From: CAYGYG01 sp964354155
Lineage (GTDB): Bacteria; Hydrothermota; Tepidihabitantia; SM23-42; CAYGYG01
Length of the DNA: 40,733 bases
Reading direction: 5' to 3'
NCBI GenBank assembly: GCA_964354155.1
Contig: CAYGYG010000025.1
Coordinates: 1-40,733, forward strand
Position 1 is the stretch's first letter. The number at the start of each line of letters is the position of its first letter. This document shows, piece after piece, positions 37,945-40,733 of the stretch. The position numbers and the translations under genes are program-made. The notes under the pieces are model-generated. The model worked only from the letters and a program-made list of their open reading frames with translations. It was not told where the DNA came from and ran no database searches.

Positions 37945-38937
37945 CTACAGAAGGCGTTCGGCAATCTGAACCGCATTGGTTGCCGCCCCCTTGCGCACAT
38001 TGTCGGCGACAATCCACAGCGCAAGCCCGTCCTTGAAAACAAGGTCTTTGCGCACCCGGCCGACATAGACGTCATCCTTGCCCGCGACCGCGGCCGGCAC
38101 CGGATAGTCACGCGGGTCCTTGTAGACCACAACGCCCGGGGCTTCGGAAAGCAATTCCAGCGCCTTTTCGGGCGTTATGACACCCTCAAACTCGACTGAG
38201 ACCGCCTCGGCATGACCAATAAAGACCGGTACCCGCACGCAGGTGGCCGAGACGTCGATCGTCTCGTCGCCCATGATCTTCCTCGTTTCAAACAGCATCT
38301 TGGTTTCTTCCAGAGTGTATCCGTTATCCTGGAACTGATCGATCTCGGGGATGCAGTTACCGCTGATTTGGTGGGGGAAGACGCTGTCTTCGGACTTCTT
38401 GATCGGCTCGCCTACCGCCTGCTCTTCAACTTCGAACTGCAGTTCCTCGAGGGCATCTCGCCCCTTGCCCGAGACCGACTGGTAGGTAGCCACGAAAATC
38501 TTCTTAATCTTTGAGTACCGATGCAGAGGATAGAGCGCCACGACCATCTGGATCGTCGAGCAATTGGGATTGGCAATCAAGTTCTTGTGGTTCTTGATTG
38601 CCTCGGGGTTCACCTCCGGCACGACCAGCGGGACCGCCGGGTCAAGTCGAAAAGCGTTGGAATTGTCGATAATGACCGCACGCTCTTTAACCTTCGGTGC
38701 AAACTCCCGGCTCAAGCCGCTGTCAATTGCGAACAGCGCGATATCGATCTTGCCGAGGAATTCTTCGAAGTCCGAGAGAACCTCGACCTCGGTGTCCTTG
38801 AAGACCATCGTCTTCCCTTCGCTTCGCTCCGACGAGAAAAGGTAAAGGTTACCCACCGGGAAGTTCCTCTCTTCAAGAATTCGAACCATGTTCTCTCCGA
38901 CGAGACCGGTAGCACCAAAGACCGCAACGTTTTTCAT
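37945..38937 (-). CDS. asd: aspartate-semialdehyde dehydrogenase
   Basis: This 330-aa enzyme reduces aspartyl phosphate to aspartate semialdehyde with NADPH, the second step of lysine, threonine and methionine synthesis and a source of diaminopimelate. The NADP-binding start 'VAVFGATGLVGENMVRIL' (residues 4-21) is intact. The catalytic cysteine is C126 in 'NPNCSTIQ' and the base is H242 in 'VFIGHAEAV'; 'SVSGKGRDALEEL' is the bacterial family's substrate loop. Its promoter (38947-38974) overlaps the end of trpS, so it can be transcribed on its own. Confidence 0.95.
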   Translation of the reverse strand: MKNVAVFGATGLVGENMVRILEERNFPVGNLYLFSSERSEGKTMVFKDTEVEVLSDFEEFLGKIDIALFAIDSGLSREFAPKVKERAVIIDNSNAFRLDPAVPLVVPEVNPEAIKNHKNLIANPNCSTIQMVVALYPLHRYSKIKKIFVATYQSVSGKGRDALEELQFEVEEQAVGEPIKKSEDSVFPHQISGNCIPEIDQFQDNGYTLEETKMLFETRKIMGDETIDVSATCVRVPVFIGHAEAVSVEFEGVITPEKALELLSEAPGVVVYKDPRDYPVPAAVAGKDDVYVGRVRKDLVFKDGLALWIVADNVRKGAATNAVQIAERLL

Positions 38938-38946
38938 CTTCTTGCC

Positions 38947-38974
38947 ATTATAATTCAGAACCGTCCCGTGTCAA
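38947..38974 (-). promoter_or_regulatory. promoter of asd within the 3' end of trpS
   Basis: On the minus strand TTGACA (38969-38974), 16 bp, TATAAT (38947-38952), both perfect. The -10 box ends 9 bp before ATG 38937. The -35 box overlaps the last codons of trpS. Confidence 0.75.
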
Positions 38975-39986
38975 CCGGCAAGAAAAATGATTGCCGCAGC
39001 GAATCCAGCCCCATCTTCTTGAGCACTTCGGCCAGCGTCTTGCGGGCAATGACCCGAGCCCGGTCCGAACCATCAAGCAACACCTTCTTCACTTTCTCAG
39101 TATTGGCCCAAAGCTCTTGCTGCTTCAGGCCAACCGGTTTGAGGGCCTCGATGAGGTTCTTCGCGACAATGGCTTTGCAGTCAAGACAGCCGATTTCCGC
39201 CGTCCGGCATTCCTTGTTGATACGCTCAAGCTCCGCCTTCCTGGAGAACGCCTTGTGCATCGTGAAGATGTTACAGATATCGGGATTGCCCGGGTCAGTG
39301 CGCCGTTTTCGATTCGTGTCGGTAGTTGCCGTCGACAGCTTCTTCTCGATCACCGCGGGTTCGTCATCGAGATAGATGCAGTTGTCGAGGCTCTTGCTCA
39401 TTTTGCGCGTTCCATCCAGTCCCAGTATTTCGGGCACCTTGCCCAGAATCTCTTTCGGCTCGGGAAAGACGTTACCGTAGATAGCGTTGAAACGACGCGC
39501 GATTTCCCGCGTCAGTTCCAGATGAGGCAATTGATCCTCGCCGACCGGAACCGCATCCGCCCTGTAAATCAAGATGTCCGCCGCCATCAGGACCGGATAA
39601 CTCATCATCGCCATATTGACGTTCTTGGGGTTCTGGAGCCGTTTTTCTTTGAAGGTCGGAACCCGCAGCAACCACGAAACCGGCGTGACGCTGTCAAGAA
39701 TCCAGCCAAGTTCGACATGCTCCGGGACCAGAGACTGAACCATGATGATCGCCTTGCTGGGATCAAGCCCGCAGGCAAGATAGTTGATGGCGCATTCCAG
39801 GATCCGCTTCGGCATCTCGTCTGGGTCATAGGCCACGGTAATCGCATGATAGTCGACGATACCCCAGACGCAGTCATAGTCGTCTTGAAGTCCGACCCAA
39901 TTACGTATCGCACCGACATAATTCCCGATGTGGAGCCGGCCCGAAGGCTGGGTTCCGCTGAAAATACGCTGCTTCGACGTTGACAT
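38955..39986 (-). CDS. trpS: tryptophanyl-tRNA synthetase
   Basis: This 343-aa class I synthetase charges tRNA-Trp. 'SGTQPSGRLHIGNYVGAIRNW' carries the HIGH-type motif (H19-I-G-N), 'GEDQLPHLELTREIARRFN' the tryptophan/ATP pocket, and 'GTRKMSKSLDN' the KMSKS motif (about residue 198). The length is usual. ATG 39986 is chosen because TATCAT ends 6 bp before it; two codons upstream in the same frame lie between promoter and start and are unlikely to be translated. Confidence 0.95.
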   Translation of the reverse strand: MSTSKQRIFSGTQPSGRLHIGNYVGAIRNWVGLQDDYDCVWGIVDYHAITVAYDPDEMPKRILECAINYLACGLDPSKAIIMVQSLVPEHVELGWILDSVTPVSWLLRVPTFKEKRLQNPKNVNMAMMSYPVLMAADILIYRADAVPVGEDQLPHLELTREIARRFNAIYGNVFPEPKEILGKVPEILGLDGTRKMSKSLDNCIYLDDEPAVIEKKLSTATTDTNRKRRTDPGNPDICNIFTMHKAFSRKAELERINKECRTAEIGCLDCKAIVAKNLIEALKPVGLKQQELWANTEKVKKVLLDGSDRARVIARKTLAEVLKKMGLDSLRQSFFLPVDTGRF

Positions 39987-39992
39987 CACCAA

Positions 39993-40020
39993 ATGATAAT
40001 CATGAAAAGCCGAATGTCAA
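39993..40020 (-). promoter_or_regulatory. promoter of trpS, leaderless
   Basis: On the minus strand TTGACA (40015-40020), 16 bp, TATCAT (39993-39998). The -10 box ends 6 bp before ATG 39986, with no Shine-Dalgarno sequence. Confidence 0.7.
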
Positions 40021-40117
40021 CCAAGAATCCGGGGCGGGGATGATAGTCTCTCCTCCGGCAAATCACATGGCCGAGACGTAAATTTCGTCAGTTGACGTGG
40101 CCGGTTCAACGTGCGGC

Positions 40118-40145
40118 TTGACAACAGGCCGAAAGCATCTAGAAT
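40118..40145 (+). promoter_or_regulatory. promoter of the methyltransferase gene
   Basis: TTGACA (40118-40123), 16 bp, TAGAAT (40140-40145). The leader before ATG 40193 is about 40 nt and carries GGAG/GGAA-type sequence. It is divergent from trpS. Confidence 0.6.
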
Positions 40146-40192
40146 CGGCTCGGGACCGTGCCGGAATCGGCCATCGGAGTCCCGGAACGACT

Positions 40193-40733
40193 ATGACTGA
40201 GTACTATTGCACTGCATTTGGTTCACGATTCGGCGAAGCCGGCCTGGTCTGGACACGGCGTAGCGGACCACCAAACGTAGTGAGGGTCATCTTGCCGGAT
40301 CCAGTCCTTTCCGTATCCAAGGCCGTATCCCGGCTCTTCCCGACGACCCGGCCCGCTTCCTGTGCGGCGATCGATCGTCTCGGTCGCCGAATCGTCCGAT
40401 TCCTCAGCGGCCGCCCGATTGATTTTGACCTCGATCGTATCGATACGACGCAGCTGTACGAATTCCAGAAACAGGTCATCATGCTGGAGCGCTGCATTCC
40501 ACGTGGCCGGATCAGCACCTACGGCCAGCTTGCCCGGAAACTCGGGAGACCGCACGCGGCACGAGCCGTCGGCCATGCCCTGGCCCATAATCCTTTCCCT
40601 ATCATAATCCCTTGCCATCGCGTCGTGATGTCGGACGGCTCGCTCGGCGGGTATCGCGGGGGGCCAAAGCTCAAACGTGCCCTGCTTGAGTTCGAGGGAA
40701 TAAGATTCGACGCATCCGGCAAGGTCAGCGTCG
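40193..40733 (+). CDS. ogt: methylated-DNA--protein-cysteine methyltransferase, partial
   Basis: The frame is open from ATG 40193 to the window end (180 codons), so the stop codon is outside. It has the typical two-part layout. A diverged N-terminal domain is followed by the C-terminal DNA-binding and active-site domain 'IPRGRISTYGQLARKLGRPHAARAVGHALAHNPFPIIIPCHRVV', with the acceptor cysteine in PCHR, then 'DGSLGGYRGGPKLKRALLEFEG'. The protein removes alkyl groups from O6-alkylguanine in DNA by irreversible transfer to that cysteine. The end 'DASGKVSV' suggests that few residues are missing. Family assignment is sure; whether it is Ogt or Ada-like is not. Confidence 0.9.
   Translation, partial: MTEYYCTAFGSRFGEAGLVWTRRSGPPNVVRVILPDPVLSVSKAVSRLFPTTRPASCAAIDRLGRRIVRFLSGRPIDFDLDRIDTTQLYEFQKQVIMLERCIPRGRISTYGQLARKLGRPHAARAVGHALAHNPFPIIIPCHRVVMSDGSLGGYRGGPKLKRALLEFEGIRFDASGKVSV

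Noticed and set aside
38991..39983. 330-aa plus-strand frame opposite trpS
   Set aside because: It is the antisense of a clear trpS gene, with no domain pattern of its own.

Overview
The window looks like a metagenome-assembled scaffold: two runs of exactly 100 N (33437-33536 and 35441-35540) mark gaps of unknown size. The gene content suggests an uncultivated Gram-negative relative of the FCB group, for example a WOR-3/Stahlbacteria-like lineage. The evidence is several large secreted proteins ending in a type IX secretion-like C-terminal sorting domain, an outer-membrane beta-barrel protein, PAS/GAF/HD-GYP signalling proteins and a giant Ser/Thr-kinase/sigma54-activator hybrid. This is inference from protein style; no rRNA or phylogenetic marker other than trpS and asd is present.

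Layout. 0-6 kb is an accessory region: a membrane protein, a minimal nucleotidyltransferase-like protein, a Phd/RelE-type toxin-antitoxin pair, a DUF433/DUF5615 pair, an unknown two-gene operon, and repeated degenerate copies of the 3' end of one of those genes. 6-17 kb and 21-25 kb hold the secretome: a 943-aa repeat protein, a propeller protein interrupted by an in-frame TGA, a 1011-aa protein, an 883-aa YVTN-type propeller and several small secreted or zinc-ribbon proteins. 17.3-19.4 kb holds a degenerate tRNA-Arg and an AbiEi/AbiEii pair. 19.9-21.2 kb holds a cysteine-cluster protein and an OmpA/porin-like barrel. 25.5-33.3 kb is the most interesting block. There a 1698-aa kinase-AAA-TPR-GAF-sigma54-activator protein lies next to four copies of a 19-bp palindrome, a textbook GG-N10-GC sigma54 promoter, a 59-aa secreted proline-rich peptide, a 60-aa protein and a membrane GAF-HD-GYP protein. 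33.3-40.7 kb holds an M14 carboxypeptidase, a PAS-GAF-HD-GYP sensor, a free-standing ACT pair, asd, trpS and a partial O6-methylguanine-DNA methyltransferase gene running off the end.

Two features cut across the window. First, many genes have a near-consensus -35/16-bp/-10 promoter whose -10 box ends only 5-9 bp before the start codon, so they should be transcribed as leaderless mRNAs; the sequence decides several start codons this way. Genes for secreted proteins mostly use Shine-Dalgarno sites instead. Second, sigma54 promoters with the same core (GGCACG-N4-TTGCA) occur upstream of the small secreted-peptide operon and upstream of both copies of a duplicated secreted-protein module.

How the parts may work together (inference): the kinase hybrid senses a signal through its kinase, ATPase/TPR and GAF parts, binds the palindromes through its Fis-type helix-turn-helix, and activates the sigma54 promoter that drives the secreted peptide, the 60-aa protein and the c-di-GMP-type phosphodiesterase.
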